DNA from: Anthostomella pinea
Taxonomy: Eukaryota > Ascomycota > Sordariomycetes > Xylariales > Xylariaceae
Direction: 5' to 3'
Assembly (NCBI GenBank): GCA_963556695.1
Contig: CAUWAG010000004.1
Location: forward strand, 4,092,001-4,156,000
DNA length: 64,000 bases
Within the stretch, counting starts at the first letter, position 1. Each line of letters starts with the position of its first letter. The position numbers and the translations under genes were made by a program. Below, piece after piece: positions 21,800 through 33,800 of this stretch. A model generated the notes under the pieces. That model made no database searches and was not told where the DNA came from. It was given only the letters and a program-made list of their open reading frames with translations.

Positions 21800-24700
21800 C
21801 TAGATATAGGCCAAAAAGCTTCCCTCACTTTGCTCCTCGTCCCAGCCACCAACCGTCGACTCAGGTGGTCGTATATCTTCCCACGCGTCGTCGTCGTCCT
21901 CGTTGTCGTCCGCCCATACACTCGGTACGCTTTTGGCACTGCGCATTGTTCTTTGGCTCCGCTTGGAGACTGCGCTTCTCCCCCCTAGCATTCTGTCTCC
22001 CGGTCTGGCGTTCGACGCGTTCAGACGATGGGTCAGTGGCGCTCTGCTCGGTCGTGTCGGCGTCTCGGGCAAGGGCCTCATGGCCGCCGGCAGAGCCCAC
22101 TCGTTGCTTGATGAGGGCGTATGTGAAATCGTGGCACGAAGCTCGTCGGTAGCTCGCTTCTCTCGAATTCGGCTAATGCGCAAACTTCCCTGGCGCGAAG
22201 ACCTGCGCTTGGTTCTCGAAGATGTTGACGGCGTCTGTGACTTGAGAGAGTCGGACCCGGACCCACGAGAAGCACGACGAGTCTGGGTCGCTCTGCCTTT
22301 GCCTTTGCCCCTGGGTGTAGCTGGTTCGCCTGTCGTCGTGACCCTCTTCAAGGGCGCAGTCTGAGGCGGCTCGCTTCTATTCCGGGTCGCTTCAGGAGGG
22401 ATTCCTATGCCGGTAAAATTGTCAGGTATTGGCCATTGGTCAGGCGACATGAGCTGGTGCGTGGTATGGTGGGTTCGCCAATTATCACTCTGCGAGAGGC
22501 CGGCCAACGGATCTCGCTCCCTGAGTAATGCTCTTCTCTCTGCCGGGCCTGCCCGGACAAGGTCCTTGTATGCGATGCCCAAGGAGTTCCTTGCGAGCCG
22601 ATTCCACGCCGTATCGCTATCGCAGGATGCGACAGTGGATTCCTTAAAGGCCGGTGGCGGTAGCGGCAGCTCATCATTGACGGACGCTGACGACGTGGAA
22701 GCCGACAACCTCAGATTTCGTGGCGACTTGATGACCGAGCCGCCACCAAACAACGGTGTCGTGCCGTGCGTCCTCCGGCTGACTCGCCGTGCCTCGCCGG
22801 GTTTGCTGGGGATATGGACTACGGTCGGTTTTGTAATCACATTGGCAGTTGTCTTGGTGGCCTCCTCAGCAACGCACGACGTGAGGATACTTGTGCGCGT
22901 TGTCAAGGCTGTAGAGGTGCTGTGGGTACTGTGACGCTTTATGTCGTTTAGGAGCTTGGATGCATTCCCCTGTATCCAGGCTTTGGAGAGCCGGTGACCA
23001 ACACCGCGCAGCCCGAGCCCCTTCTCCTGTTGCTGTCCTGACTTCGGCCGTGTGGCGTATCCGACAGCTGGAAGGACATCCTCGTCGGAGCTATACTCGT
23101 ACCCCCTTCCCGCCGTGTACGCAACTTCGGGCGTATGCTGTATACTGAAGGGCTCCCCGATCATTGGAACCTCTAGCCAGTTACTCCTGACCTGATCTCC
23201 AGGGTAACGACCCGCACTGGACGATGAAGCTTGCGTGACATGATCGTCGCCTTCCCCGAGACTCGTATCCGACAGCAGGCTCACCTGGTCCGTGTCTCCG
23301 TTCTTCTCTGCGAATTGTCCTGTGTGGCCTGCGAGCCACGAGTCTCTGGATTCTAGGAGAATGTTACTGTGCCTGGTCGGCCTAACCGCGCCCGAATGCA
23401 TCGTGAAGGCGTGCGGGCCCGTGGCCTCTCCGCGGTGCACTCTCGGATCCGACGTCGCATAAGAGGACCGCAAGTTCGACGAATTAGCAGCTGCGAGTCT
23501 CTCTGTCTGATGCACCGACGTGCTGCCCTCTGCATGCGGTGGCCCAAGGTCCAGCATCTTCTGCATGTCATGCAGAGATCCGGCCGACCCGTTCGCTACG
23601 AAAGTGCCAGGTATGGGCGCGGATACATCTCCAACATTGAAGTTATTCGGTCGCTGCCGCCGCCTGCGCATATAGAACAGTAACAGGATTATCGCTAGTA
23701 TGAGAAGCACGGGTATTATGATGAGCCAGAGCAGGCTTTTGTCGGAGCCGCTGGACTCGGAAGTCGGTTTAGGGGCAAGTGTTGCGGTAGGTTTCGTGGG
23801 ACCTGACGTGGTGGGCGGTGCGACGTGGATGTTCATATACTTGATCTCTACAGCCGCGGTCCTCCTAGAGGTGGCGTTAAAGGTGACGCGGACTTCATTC
23901 GCGAATCCGGCAGACAGTGGTTCTGGAACCGTTCCCGAGAGCGTCAACGACGAGTCGTCAAAATGGACCCAGGGCCCGTCCGGCTCGCTCTCGACCGTAA
24001 CCTCCGTGTCCATGGGGTCGAATAAGAATCGCTTCAAGCCAAACGAGAAGTCATCGCCGACCGTCACGTTCAGGTCCGGTAAGTCAGACACGAAGAGCGC
24101 GTCTTCAAACTCAATCGCCAGCGTTACGTTGAGGCTATCCGTGAAATGGTCCACGACCGCGATCGTGACGTTTGTCGGTTTGGCCTTGGAATCTGGCGTT
24201 CCGGTTAAAGCCCATGTCTCCCCGTCGAAGGCGAACCAGGGTGGCAGGTTGACAGCCGTGATGGAAGCCACGTCTTCCATTTGCAGTGGGCGATCGTCTA
24301 TCTTCAGCACTTGCGGCAGATCCGTATATTCGAGGAGCATGCCGCGTGTCGTGTTGAGCTTGATTACCGGCACATCTGATGTGAGCTCGTGGACCCCGAC
24401 CACGATCGAGAACGGGATTGCTGCTGACGAGAAGCCCACCACGTCCGAGGCCACAAGCTGGAACCCAAAAGTCTGCGGCGGTTGGACCAGAGACTCGAAA
24501 GGAGGTGTGGTACCCGAGAAGGCTAGGGTGCCCGAATCAAACGTGACCCAGGACGGTAGTGGCGCGTTGTCTTCGGATACTGCGTAGTAACTGAGTTGCG
24601 ACTGGTTGCCGTTGGTCTGGAAGGTGTCTTCTGCGAATTCAAACGAGAAGTCTCGTTTCGGGGGTAGCAACAGTGACAACGGCGCCGAATATGCGCCGAA

Positions 24701-25165
24701 CTTGAAAATCTGCTCGGCCAGGGGCAAGGCAACTGCGGGTGCTGTGTCGCGTGACACCACGAGCGTCGCGTTCGACGTTGCGCTGCCCGTTGCGTCCGTC
24801 GCCACCAGTGAGATGGGTACGCCGACCACCGCTGCTTCTCCAGCCCCCGCCGCTCCTGAGGTCCGCGGCACATCCTCGTCCCCCGGCGTCCCGGACAGTG
24901 TGCGGGTGTCGCTATCGAGCGAGAGCCAGGCCGGCGCATCGGCCGACAGGCTGTACGTGATGTCGAGCGACGAGGAGAAGGTCTGCGGCAAAAGGGTGAA
25001 AGTGAAGGGCTCGGAAACGCGCGCTACGGGCGGTAACTGGGAGTTCAGTGGAAAGTAATCGATCGGGATGGCAGCAACGCTCGCGACGATACTGAGGGCT
25101 ATCGTGAGTATGGGAGCAGATGTCGACGCCGATCTGCTGCCTATCCTTCTTCTTCCTGCCTTCAT
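21800..25165 (-). CDS. AXL2: Axl2-like cadherin-domain polarity receptor
   Basis: A single exon of 1121 residues, a type I membrane protein. Residues 1-33 are a signal peptide (PILTIALSIVASVAAIP). The lumenal part (about 34-470) has tandem cadherin-like/He_PIG repeats marked by SLDSDTRTLSGTP, WVTFDSGTLAFSGTTP, WFAFDGETWALTGTP and WVHFDDSSLTLSGTVP, four in all. A transmembrane helix at about 474-498 (LLWLIIIPVLLILAIILLLF) is followed by the stop-transfer MRRRRQRP. The cytoplasmic tail of over 600 residues is Ser/Thr/Arg-rich and disordered. This architecture is that of fungal Axl2/Bud10 homologues, which mark polarity sites and link to septins in yeast; in filamentous fungi they affect septum or conidiation patterns. 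Confidence 0.92.
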   Translation of the reverse strand: MKAGRRRIGSRSASTSAPILTIALSIVASVAAIPIDYFPLNSQLPPVARVSEPFTFTLLPQTFSSSLDITYSLSADAPAWLSLDSDTRTLSGTPGDEDVPRTSGAAGAGEAAVVGVPISLVATDATGSATSNATLVVSRDTAPAVALPLAEQIFKFGAYSAPLSLLLPPKRDFSFEFAEDTFQTNGNQSQLSYYAVSEDNAPLPSWVTFDSGTLAFSGTTPPFESLVQPPQTFGFQLVASDVVGFSSAAIPFSIVVGVHELTSDVPVIKLNTTRGMLLEYTDLPQVLKIDDRPLQMEDVASITAVNLPPWFAFDGETWALTGTPDSKAKPTNVTIAVVDHFTDSLNVTLAIEFEDALFVSDLPDLNVTVGDDFSFGLKRFLFDPMDTEVTVESEPDGPWVHFDDSSLTLSGTVPEPLSAGFANEVRVTFNATSRRTAAVEIKYMNIHVAPPTTSGPTKPTATLAPKPTSESSGSDKSLLWLIIIPVLLILAIILLLFYMRRRRQRPNNFNVGDVSAPIPGTFVANGSAGSLHDMQKMLDLGPPHAEGSTSVHQTERLAAANSSNLRSSYATSDPRVHRGEATGPHAFTMHSGAVRPTRHSNILLESRDSWLAGHTGQFAEKNGDTDQVSLLSDTSLGEGDDHVTQASSSSAGRYPGDQVRSNWLEVPMIGEPFSIQHTPEVAYTAGRGYEYSSDEDVLPAVGYATRPKSGQQQEKGLGLRGVGHRLSKAWIQGNASKLLNDIKRHSTHSTSTALTTRTSILTSCVAEEATKTTANVITKPTVVHIPSKPGEARRVSRRTHGTTPLFGGGSVIKSPRNLRLSASTSSASVNDELPLPPPAFKESTVASCDSDTAWNRLARNSLGIAYKDLVRAGPAERRALLRERDPLAGLSQSDNWRTHHTTHQLMSPDQWPIPDNFTGIGIPPEATRNRSEPPQTAPLKRVTTTGEPATPRGKGKGRATQTRRASRGSGSDSLKSQTPSTSSRTKRRSSRQGSLRISRIREKRATDELRATISHTPSSSNEWALPAAMRPLPETPTRPSRAPLTHRLNASNARPGDRMLGGRSAVSKRSQRTMRSAKSVPSVWADDNEDDDDAWEDIRPPESTVGGWDEEQSEGSFLAYI

Positions 25166-27336
25166 CGTGTTATACGTGAGGTGTTACTAACATGAGAGGG
25201 ACAACTGCGCTGTGAAGCGCGATGCTCTCGTTGTGAAAAGGATCGTGTGAGGTGATGTTGCTAGCTGAGGCCTCGCATAGCATGTGCGTACCGAAAGCGA
25301 ACGGAACCAAAAGCAAAGAAAGATCGTGATGTTCAGAATGAGTGACTGGATGGCCGGAAAGACGAGACCAGCACTCGGCACCCACAAAGTCTGGAGGTGG
25401 TTCTTCAGCGACATGCCCATCCATCCGTCTGGCCGCGTTGGGCAGCCCCTCCTTCCCTTGGGCCTGCCACCACTGAGCAGATGACGAGCGCGTGTAAATC
25501 GATAGTGAGGGGCTCATCGTCCCACGCGCTGAGGCGCGTTACTCGGTCGCGACGTTTCGGAATTCCAATGTCTCAAGCCACACGCTGTCATCGATCGACC
25601 TCCCTATGCCCGGGCTGGGTTATCGCATTCCATGACGCTCCCGTTTTCTGCCACCCTGACCCGGAAACGGTGGGTTGAAAAGGGAGATTGGAGAGGAGGG
25701 AGTTGCGGAGGTATTTGATGCAGTTTAATGGTGAGTCGCTCCCCTGAACGCGGGCGCGTGGTATGGACTCTCCTACTATCGACGGCGAGATGGGCCAGGG
25801 CGAAGGAAGGGGGGTTACGCCCGCAAGCTCTGGCTGTCGTGGACTACTTTTTCTGGAAGAATATATCGTCGTCTTGTGTGGCTTCCTGATTCATAGTTCG
25901 CGTCTTTTGCTACCATTTGAGAGTAAATTGTGAAGAGGCTTGATATTGTATCGTGTGCGCCGCATGCGTCGGCACGTTAGCGATGCCTCCATTCGTGAGC
26001 CGAGTCCGTCCAGTCCCAGCCTTCACATACTGCATTTACTCACCTAGGCTCCGGTACCATAATAACGCGCGGTGTTCAAGATGAGTATTCATGGAATCTG
26101 AATGGGGTGGGATGTTGGCTGATCGGATATTGCAACGCGGTTGGTTGCAAACAACGCTGGCTGTTTGTCGTATGCTTACAATACCCTCGCCCATACGCAT
26201 AGTACACGAAAGTAGCGAATGTGCCATTCAGCTTCGTACTCACTCGCCTCGTCGCCGGTGTGACGGGTTGGGGACGCGACGCTCACGACCTCATGAGAGA
26301 TTTTTAGTCAGAGACGAACGGTGGCGTAAGAACCATGGGATAGTACCATTTGTAAAAGGCTGATGACGAGCTTGACACCGTTAAGACGTAGCCGAACTTG
26401 ACGATGCTCAGCCCCGGCTTCTCACTTCTGTCCTCTTTTGGCGGCGCGCTGAACTACATTCCGAACGTGAACCCCAGAGAGCAGGTTTGGAATAGAGACA
26501 AGGAAATACCTCACGCACTCCTCCTGGGACACGACGACACTGTCCAGGAGTTGGATCTGTCATGTCCGGCTCCCAGTCCGAGAAGTAGGCTTCTACGGAC
26601 GTATGCAAGCTCAGGAGCCGAGACTTTGAGCGAAACGGCCAGGTGGCCCGGTCTGAGGTGATCGAAATCCCTTGCGTCCCTAGCTGACGGATTGAAGAGG
26701 CTCACGTACAACGTTGCTGTTAAAGATGGTCTTCTGAACCATCAAAAGTCCCATACCCCTTGGAGCATTGATCAAGTCGCATCACGATGCACCGACGGAG
26801 ACTTGTGAGTGATGACTGTAGTCTGTCTACAGAGCGCGCAACTCCCAAGGGCGGCGACGTTGTGTTAACCCTATCGTTTGCGAGGACTGACCCGAAACCA
26901 AGTCATAGACGTCGATTTGGGGCAATTCGACGGCGCCAGATCTCTTTTATGACATGGTAGAAAGAAGCGAGGTAATAAGGGATGTATTGGTACACCGAGG
27001 CCACCACTCAGCCCACTGTACACCGCTATATCATCGGCGTTGTGGATGTATCTGTGCAGGTGGACATGAAGTCGGCGATAGAAGATAACGAACAAGCAAA
27101 CGTGGCGTTTGGGCCCTTTTATCAATGTTGGGTGGCCTAGATTCGCGTGCGATTCACGGGAAGGCACCATGCAAACGATGATCGCATTGGAAGTCGCGCA
27201 AAAGCAAGAGCAAAAGCAGTCGGCTACCTACAAGTGGCCCTTCATCTTCCACACCTCGACTGCCTTTCTGCCTTTCTCACATCATCAAGTCAAGTCCCCA
27301 TCCACTCCAGTTCGCATCCACCTTCAACTTGGCAAC
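25166..27336. promoter_or_regulatory. Divergent AXL2-EFM6 intergenic region
   Basis: About 2.2 kb between the leftward AXL2 start and the rightward EFM6 start, so it carries both promoters. I see no gene or repeat. Confidence 0.5.
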
Positions 27337-28345
27337 ATGTCAGCAGAGAAAGCGCCCACCATCTCGGTCGATGCGGTACCGGAGGCTTCACCGTCTCCGG
27401 AGCTCTCGCCGTGTGCTTTCGGCGTCGACTTCACGCCTCTGCCGGCGTACAAGGCAGCAGGAACAACCGAAACCGACCTCGCAGGCCTCCTCGTCAAACC
27501 GCTTCGGCTGCACGAAGACCTGAGCCCAGGATGTGGCGGCCAGCTTTGGCCCGCGGGAATGATGCTGGCACAACACATGCTGCGTCACCACCGAGAAGAC
27601 CTGCGCGAGTCACGGATGTGGGTTCTGGCCCTTTCCATGATGCGCTGCAATGCTCGCGCAATTTGCCAATTTGCCAATTCTAGACCGGCAATACTTTAGT
27701 AGAGGACGGGACTTGCACTGACAATGGCTGGCGGTGCTAGTCTCGAAATCGGCGCCGGCGGAGGTCTGGTGGGTTTGGCCGTGGCAACCGGCTGCGCCAT
27801 TGGGAACCCCCTCTTCATCACGGATCAGGAAGATATGTATCCGTTGATACAGCAGAACATCGGCCTGAACGATCTGGGCGGCAAGGTCAAGCCTGCAGTG
27901 CTGAACTGGTGAGTGAAGCCGACGGTGAAACCTCCTCTTGCTCTCTGCGCTGTCCTTTTCAGCTGCCAATGCAGACATCCATCTCCGCGCAAAGGTGCAG
28001 ACGCTCTAACAATACGCCGTGGCATCTTGTAGGGGCGAACCATTGGCGCCAGACATTGTGGCTTTCAAGCCTGACGTTGTCCTTGCGGCCGATTGCGTCT
28101 ACTTTGAGCCCGCGTTCCCCTTGCTGCTGACCACGTTGACGTACCTCCTGACGCTGTGTCCGTCGGCCACAATCTACTTCAGTTTCAAGAAGAGGAGACG
28201 GGCCGACATGCAGTTCTTCAAGAAGGCGCGCAAAGCCTTTAACATAACGGAGGCTGAGGACGAGAACCGAACGATATTCAATCGCCAGGGCTTGTTCCTT
28301 TACACCATCACGAACAAGGCCAATTCGAATACGAAGCGCCAGTGA
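27337..28345 (+). CDS. EFM6: Efm6-like protein-lysine N-methyltransferase (Methyltransf_16)
   Basis: Three exons, 27337-27617, 27741-27908 and 28033-28345, encode 253 residues. Introns are 123 nt (GTGGGT...GCTAG) and 124 nt (GTGAGT...TTGTAG). The joins give RILEIGAGGGLVGLAVA and LNWGEPLAPD in frame. The seven-beta-strand methyltransferase markers are WPAGMMLAQHML, the SAM motif I LEIGAGGGLVG, ITDQEDMYPLIQQNI and PDVVLAADCVYFEPAFP (motif with DCVY). The C-terminus has YFSFKKRRRADMQFFKKA. Length and motifs match yeast Efm6, which methylates a lysine of elongation factor eEF1A in the cytosol. The substrate assignment is by homology only. Confidence 0.85.
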
Positions 28346-29928
28346 GGGCGTCCTTGTGGCTGATTTTTTACGTGGGATTCATTTGAAACGAGCAAGGCGT
28401 TGAGGCTGTGATAAAAAATAGAGCAAGGGTACCGGCAGCCAACTTGGAAGGAGCAATAAGGGCTGCAGCAGTGCCTCTCATTATTATCATCCACGAAAGT
28501 AGAATCATCTCACTTGGGCAACATTGTTCGCTTTGTTACGCAACACCAGCCAACGAGACTCATTCATTTCAGCAAGTACTAGATGGGAGTATGATCAACA
28601 AGTCCTCGATCGCCCTCTGGACAAGCGTCCACACAGGGCCCAACAGCCTGAAAACATACGGGCAGCGGCAGCGACAGCGCGGAGAACCAACGCTGTGACT
28701 GCATTCCTTGCCTGAATCCTTCAAACATCCTTCCACCGAGTCCATCAAGGGTCGCCACGAAGTCAAGTGCCGATCTTATCCATCTGGGGGATATCATTAT
28801 CTTCGTGCAGGACGCAACATGCAACCTGGAGTGCACATCGAAACTCGAGGATATTCCATACGATGGCGTGCTTATTACGCTTCTATCATTTTTATTACGT
28901 AGTGTTATGCCCCGTTCTCCGTCCAAGGCAAAAGCCACTTGATGAGCGCCGGAAAGATTCTTGCAAGGCCTCGCCAAGTGGATCGTGAGAAATGGGCACT
29001 CTTCAGGATCTTCACATGCACTCTTGGGTGGGAACAGGGTGGCTGGTGGCTGGCTGGCTGGTTGGGAACATGGGTATCGTGCACGCCTCGCGATCTCACT
29101 GGTCAGCGCAGAGGTTGCGCAGCAAGGATCGTCAGGAACGGAGCAACTGCCAACCCCTGACGAGCCCTGGCTAATAAAGAACTTTCCGAGCTTATTATTA
29201 TTGCCAGGGCAGGACTCAGGAGCCGAGAACACGCCGCCCGGCTTGATCCCCGTTGGCAGAGCACGATAGACAAAAAAGTTAATAACAACCGCGGAAAACA
29301 AGCTGTAGGGCGGGAAAGGAGACGAGTACTAGTACGGCCCAGCTGCGCTTTGTTTCAGCCCTAGTTCGTCCAATCACCGGGCATCCGTGAGAGGGCGGTA
29401 AACGACATGGGGACCGATGTTGGGCTAGCGACTTGGTTCCCCCTCTTTTTCTTTGTTCCTGTCCCACAGCCAGGCACGCCGGGGCCCAGTGGCTTGCTCC
29501 CACGTTGGTAATTAAAGCCCCGTACATGAAGCCGTGGGCTGGGGGCTGTGGGCTGTGGCCCTGACCTATCCATGGGCCCTCCTCCTGCTTTTCACAGGCA
29601 ATAAAGATCCCCTGACCATCCTTTGTCGTCCCGCCGTGATCTGTCTTACCTCCTCCTTGCCACCCTCCCACGCAAACCGTACATTCTTTTGACTGAGCAG
29701 TGCTCACTCTATCCATTCATTTTTCCATTTGCTGCTCATCACGCTCGATTGCGAACCACGGAGAAGAAACTCGGCCACTCCAAAGACACCGCACATACCC
29801 ATTGTTGAACAACACCCTCCTTTTTGAGTCGACCCCCAGAGCAGTCCTTTTTGACCGTTTGTCACTTTGGAGATATCCCCCTTGGCTGGACCCTGAATTG
29901 CTCATACTTGACCACCATCACCATCAAT
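28346..29928. other. Intergenic region
   Basis: About 1.6 kb between two rightward genes. It contains a short (GGCT)n-like run near 29040-29068. A 240-codon leftward frame in it lacks an ATG start. No gene was recognised. The last 300 bases are pyrimidine-rich, as expected for a fungal promoter and leader. Confidence 0.5.
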
Positions 29929-30861
29929 ATGAAGTCCGCATCTTTCGCTGCTGCCTTGCTGGCCTCGGTTGCCGTTGCTCAACCCCACGGCCACAACCGC
30001 CACCACCATGCGAAGCGTGACCTAGTCACTGAATGGGACACTGTCTGGGAGACGGCGACCGTCATCGTTGATGGGACCGAGACCGAGACCATCCCGGCTG
30101 CCAAGCCCACCACTTCTGACTCCCCTGGCCAGTTCCTCGAGACCTCCAGCAGCGCACCGGCAGCTGAACCTACGGTCCAGTCTGTCGTTGACACTCCCAC
30201 CTATGTGGCCGCACCCTCGTCGTCGTCATCCACCACTTCCACTTCCACCAGCACACCAGTGGTTGAGCCCACCACCCCGACTGCTGCGGCTCCCACTACA
30301 CCCACCACCACTGAGACTCCCACTACCCAGGCTGCTCCCACCACCACTGAGACTCCTACCCAGGCTGCTCCCATCACCACTGAGACTCCCACTACCCAGG
30401 CTGCTCCCACCACTGAGGCTGCTCCCACCACCTACCCCACGGTAGAGGCTCCCTCATCCACCACCACAGCCGCTGGATCCACCTCCACCCTTGCCGGCGC
30501 TGATAAAATTCAATATGATGTGAAGACCCCTTCTGAAATCACATACTACACGGTTGGACCTGGTGCTTGCGGTTATGATGACTCGGGCAAGGACAGCTCG
30601 GAGAATATCGTGGCCATCCCCCACGCCTTCTGGGACAGCATCAGCATGGCGACGAGTCTTGGTGTTGATGAGCCTGCGCACCCGCTCTGTAACAAGGTCA
30701 TTTCCATCCAGTCCAAAACGGGGACTACTACAGGCACCATCCGTGACCGGTGCGGCGGCTGTGAGAACATGGCCATCGACGTTACCTCCCATGCTTTCAT
30801 AGACCTCTTTGGCTCTACGACATCTGGTCGCAATGATGTCACCTGGTGGATCAACGAGTAG
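29929..30861 (+). CDS. Secreted double-psi beta-barrel (RlpA/expansin-like) protein with Ser/Thr/Pro linker
   Basis: A single exon of 310 residues. Residues 1-17 are a signal peptide (SFAAALLASVAVA). A His-rich propeptide ends in KR at 29-30, a Kex2-type site. Then comes VTEWDTVWETATVIV, a motif common in fungal wall proteins. Residues about 55-195 are Ser/Thr/Pro-rich with tandem PTTTETPTTQAA-like units, a likely O-glycosylated linker. The last ~110 residues form the double-psi beta-barrel: ITYYTVGPGACGYDD, NIVAIPHAFWDS, CNKVISIQS, GTIRDRCGGCENMAIDVT and FIDLFG. Such proteins (barwin/expansin-like, RlpA family) are secreted and associate with wall polysaccharides; the Asp in IRDRC and in AIDVT matches conserved acidic positions. 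Catalytic activity is unproven for the family. Confidence 0.88.
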   Translation: MKSASFAAALLASVAVAQPHGHNRHHHAKRDLVTEWDTVWETATVIVDGTETETIPAAKPTTSDSPGQFLETSSSAPAAEPTVQSVVDTPTYVAAPSSSSSTTSTSTSTPVVEPTTPTAAAPTTPTTTETPTTQAAPTTTETPTQAAPITTETPTTQAAPTTEAAPTTYPTVEAPSSTTTAAGSTSTLAGADKIQYDVKTPSEITYYTVGPGACGYDDSGKDSSENIVAIPHAFWDSISMATSLGVDEPAHPLCNKVISIQSKTGTTTGTIRDRCGGCENMAIDVTSHAFIDLFGSTTSGRNDVTWWINE

Positions 30862-33800
30862 TCGTAAGACCACAAAGCAAACCTTTGCGCCCGTGGCCTC
30901 GACATCCCTAGAGCTTCATCACCTGGCAACATGGTTGACGCCGTAACGAATCTCCTTTCCCCATCCCAGGCAACAGCCTCCACAGCATCTTGGTATCAAA
31001 AGCGAAAAATCATAGGCGTCCCACAAAGGCGCGGACTTGGGTATCTCATAGGCATGGGCGCACTTGGCAGGGGACGGATTCTGGTCTACCGGCAACTGCA
31101 AGATCATATGGCATCAATATAAGGTTCAATGGTCACACAAGACTGGCAAGGGACGCATCGGTACGAGTTCATGAACCAGCGTAGCGAAGCGTGGTGTTGC
31201 ACACCGGGAATTTCTAAAAGCAAACTGCGTCACCACTGGGCTTGCGGCACACATAGACTCTAGTTCTTGTATATATATTTACAATCACCTCCACAGAGAG
31301 GATTTCCCACCAGGCATCCTTCTTACCAATGTTCTTCTCAGCTCTCTGTGATGTCGGACTACCTGCGACGTTGGGATGTCAGCCAGTCTTGTTGCCTGGC
31401 CATAAGCACCGCAAAGCTGTGAGGTCCAGCCTTATACTAGGCATTGCTGGGTTGAACCTGGTTGAAGCTAGGGTTCTATGCCTTAGATTCTCCCAGCCCT
31501 CTGGATAGCTGACTCAAGCTCCAAAGTCTAATCTCGAATCCATTCCCCAATGGGGACAGTGGCCTGGTACAAAGTGAGTAATACGATGCTCTGGCAATGG
31601 CGACCTCAAGTGCCGGCCATATAACCGACTGCGTGTCGGATCCGGTATGTGAGCTCCTGTCCAGGTCTATTTCACCAAGGGGGACTCTTCACTCTCCTGT
31701 ACGGATCTAGCGCGAAGCATAGTTTTATTTTCGAGTTGTACATCTATGCACCCGCACTCGACCGGTGGTACACTAGACCTCCAGAAGTCTGCGTACACCC
31801 CTCGTTCAGCAAGCGAAGGGTATATCTTGCGCGAATGGAATAAGCACTCTGAAACGAGCATTCAAAGTGACTTTTCAGATCAAAGCTGCTTATTCGGGGG
31901 TAGATAGTCTGCTAATATGGATATGTCATTTGTATCCAAGACTCGATTGAGGCATGCCGGACGAAGACTTATTTGGGGGTGACTGTATGGACATCAAGGG
32001 AAAAAGGTCCTGACACTCGCAGCCTCCCGAGCGACGGAGCTCATGTACTTCATAAAGAATGGTCTTGATACCGCTGCCTGGACTATGAAGAACCGTTATA
32101 CCATAAAAGAGGCCCGAAGAGCCACGAAGACTAAAGATAACGCTGGACCCGAACCCTGTTGACGTTCACCACCATGTTCTGGGCTTGCTAGAATCCATCC
32201 GCTGGTGCTTCTTCGAGGCATCCATTTCCTTCTCGTGCCGCTCTAGCCTTTCGAGAAATTTTCTCACTTCTGAGAGGTCTGCTTGAATATATGCGACGTC
32301 TGCTTGAATGTGTGTGAGGTCTGACCGGGTTCGTTCCGTGTTTCGTTGAAGCTCTGGTATGGTTGTTGTGGTTTAGATCGCCAGTCGCTTCTTTTCACGC
32401 CTAGATTGAACAAACTGTTAAAGATTGTCAAGTATATTTCTAAACATGATGAAAACATACCTATGCGATGCCCATGCGATCCCTAGGTTCGCCCATCGTG
32501 CAACTCCCACCGTCACCACACTACAAGCTATGTTAGGGCCGCAGTGACGCGCGAAGAATGCCATGATGCTTTGCTTAAGTATTTCGCAATGTAGCGAAAC
32601 TAATGATGGTGATGCGGTAGAGATTCGGGCAGGATCCGTAGTTGTCGAGGTTGTACCGTATGATATATCTGATGGTGTAGTTATAGAATGCAGGAGTCAG
32701 TCCTTCAGGTCATGGATCTTGCTCGACATTTAAAGAGGATGGAATGGCATCTCCGCAAAGGGTACCTTTCACATGTATGCGGAAGAGTCATAGCTGCCCA
32801 GAGAAGTTTACACTTTTGCAGTGGCGGCTTAATAAACAGCTCAGTACCCGCAAGTGGCGTCAATCACGCGTGGGAAATTTCGAAACACTGGAATACGCAT
32901 ACAGGAATAAACAGCCCTGGTTTAATACGCCACCCCGAAAGCTATTCCATTGTACTTATCCCGATTTGATCGATATACCGTTGTTTGCTGGACGGGTGGA
33001 CTCGCCTGGGACAATTCGAATTAATCGATCAATCAGTGTACGTAATCGAAGGGTCTGGGTCAATTAGGGGATCTGTGGGACGGAAGGGTGTCGTTGAATT
33101 TGGAGTCGGAATGTCGTGATAATTTTTGGTGTTGTGGATGAGGTGAGGGGTAATTGCGACCGGAAGCGCGTGTCTGGTGGGATTGCTCGGTCTCGACGCT
33201 CTGTCGACGAAAATTTCGTCTGCAGCGAACAAGGCCGATGCCGGAATGGTATTGGATTGGTCTCTCTTGTCGTAGAAGAGATGTTACCAGTTGGTAGACT
33301 CGATCGTTGGGTTGTAGTACGGAGACTTATGAGGGTTCAGTGTACGATACGCGAAAAGGGGTCAAGGGGGCCTGCGTCAAGAATGGGAGATGTAGGAATC
33401 CCATGGCTGCTGTATTCTTGACTCTCCTGGTCTTCGACCACTACTGCGATTCCTCACTACCCCCTTATGTCTTGTTGAACTTGGCGCTTAGTCTGTTCCG
33501 CGCGAGTGATGATGCCGCCCCCTGCTGCTGGTACGGCGGACGTGTCATGCCACCATGTCGTGGATGTATGTCTTTGCCCCCGGTACCTGCCGCTGGACGC
33601 ACCAATTTCCACCATGTCGTGGCATGCCCTGTCCGCCACATGATGAGATGGTGTTTGGGGGAGGTTGAGACTTCGACGACCTTAATGCAAGTTGACGAAG
33701 ACTTATGAAGGCTGCGTATACCTCCTTTCCTCGCATGCACTCGTATATTAAGGTGTACAAGTTAGCCTTGCCGAGAAAATAGATGACCATCAGTACTCGA

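Noticed and set aside
27618..28032. Possible twin introns in the two EFM6 introns (123 and 124 nt)
   Set aside because: Both have extra internal AGs, but single introns with normal donors and acceptors give the conserved protein.
28579..29301. 240-codon leftward frame between EFM6 and the DPBB gene
   Set aside because: It has no ATG at its upstream end, no domain, and random-looking composition.
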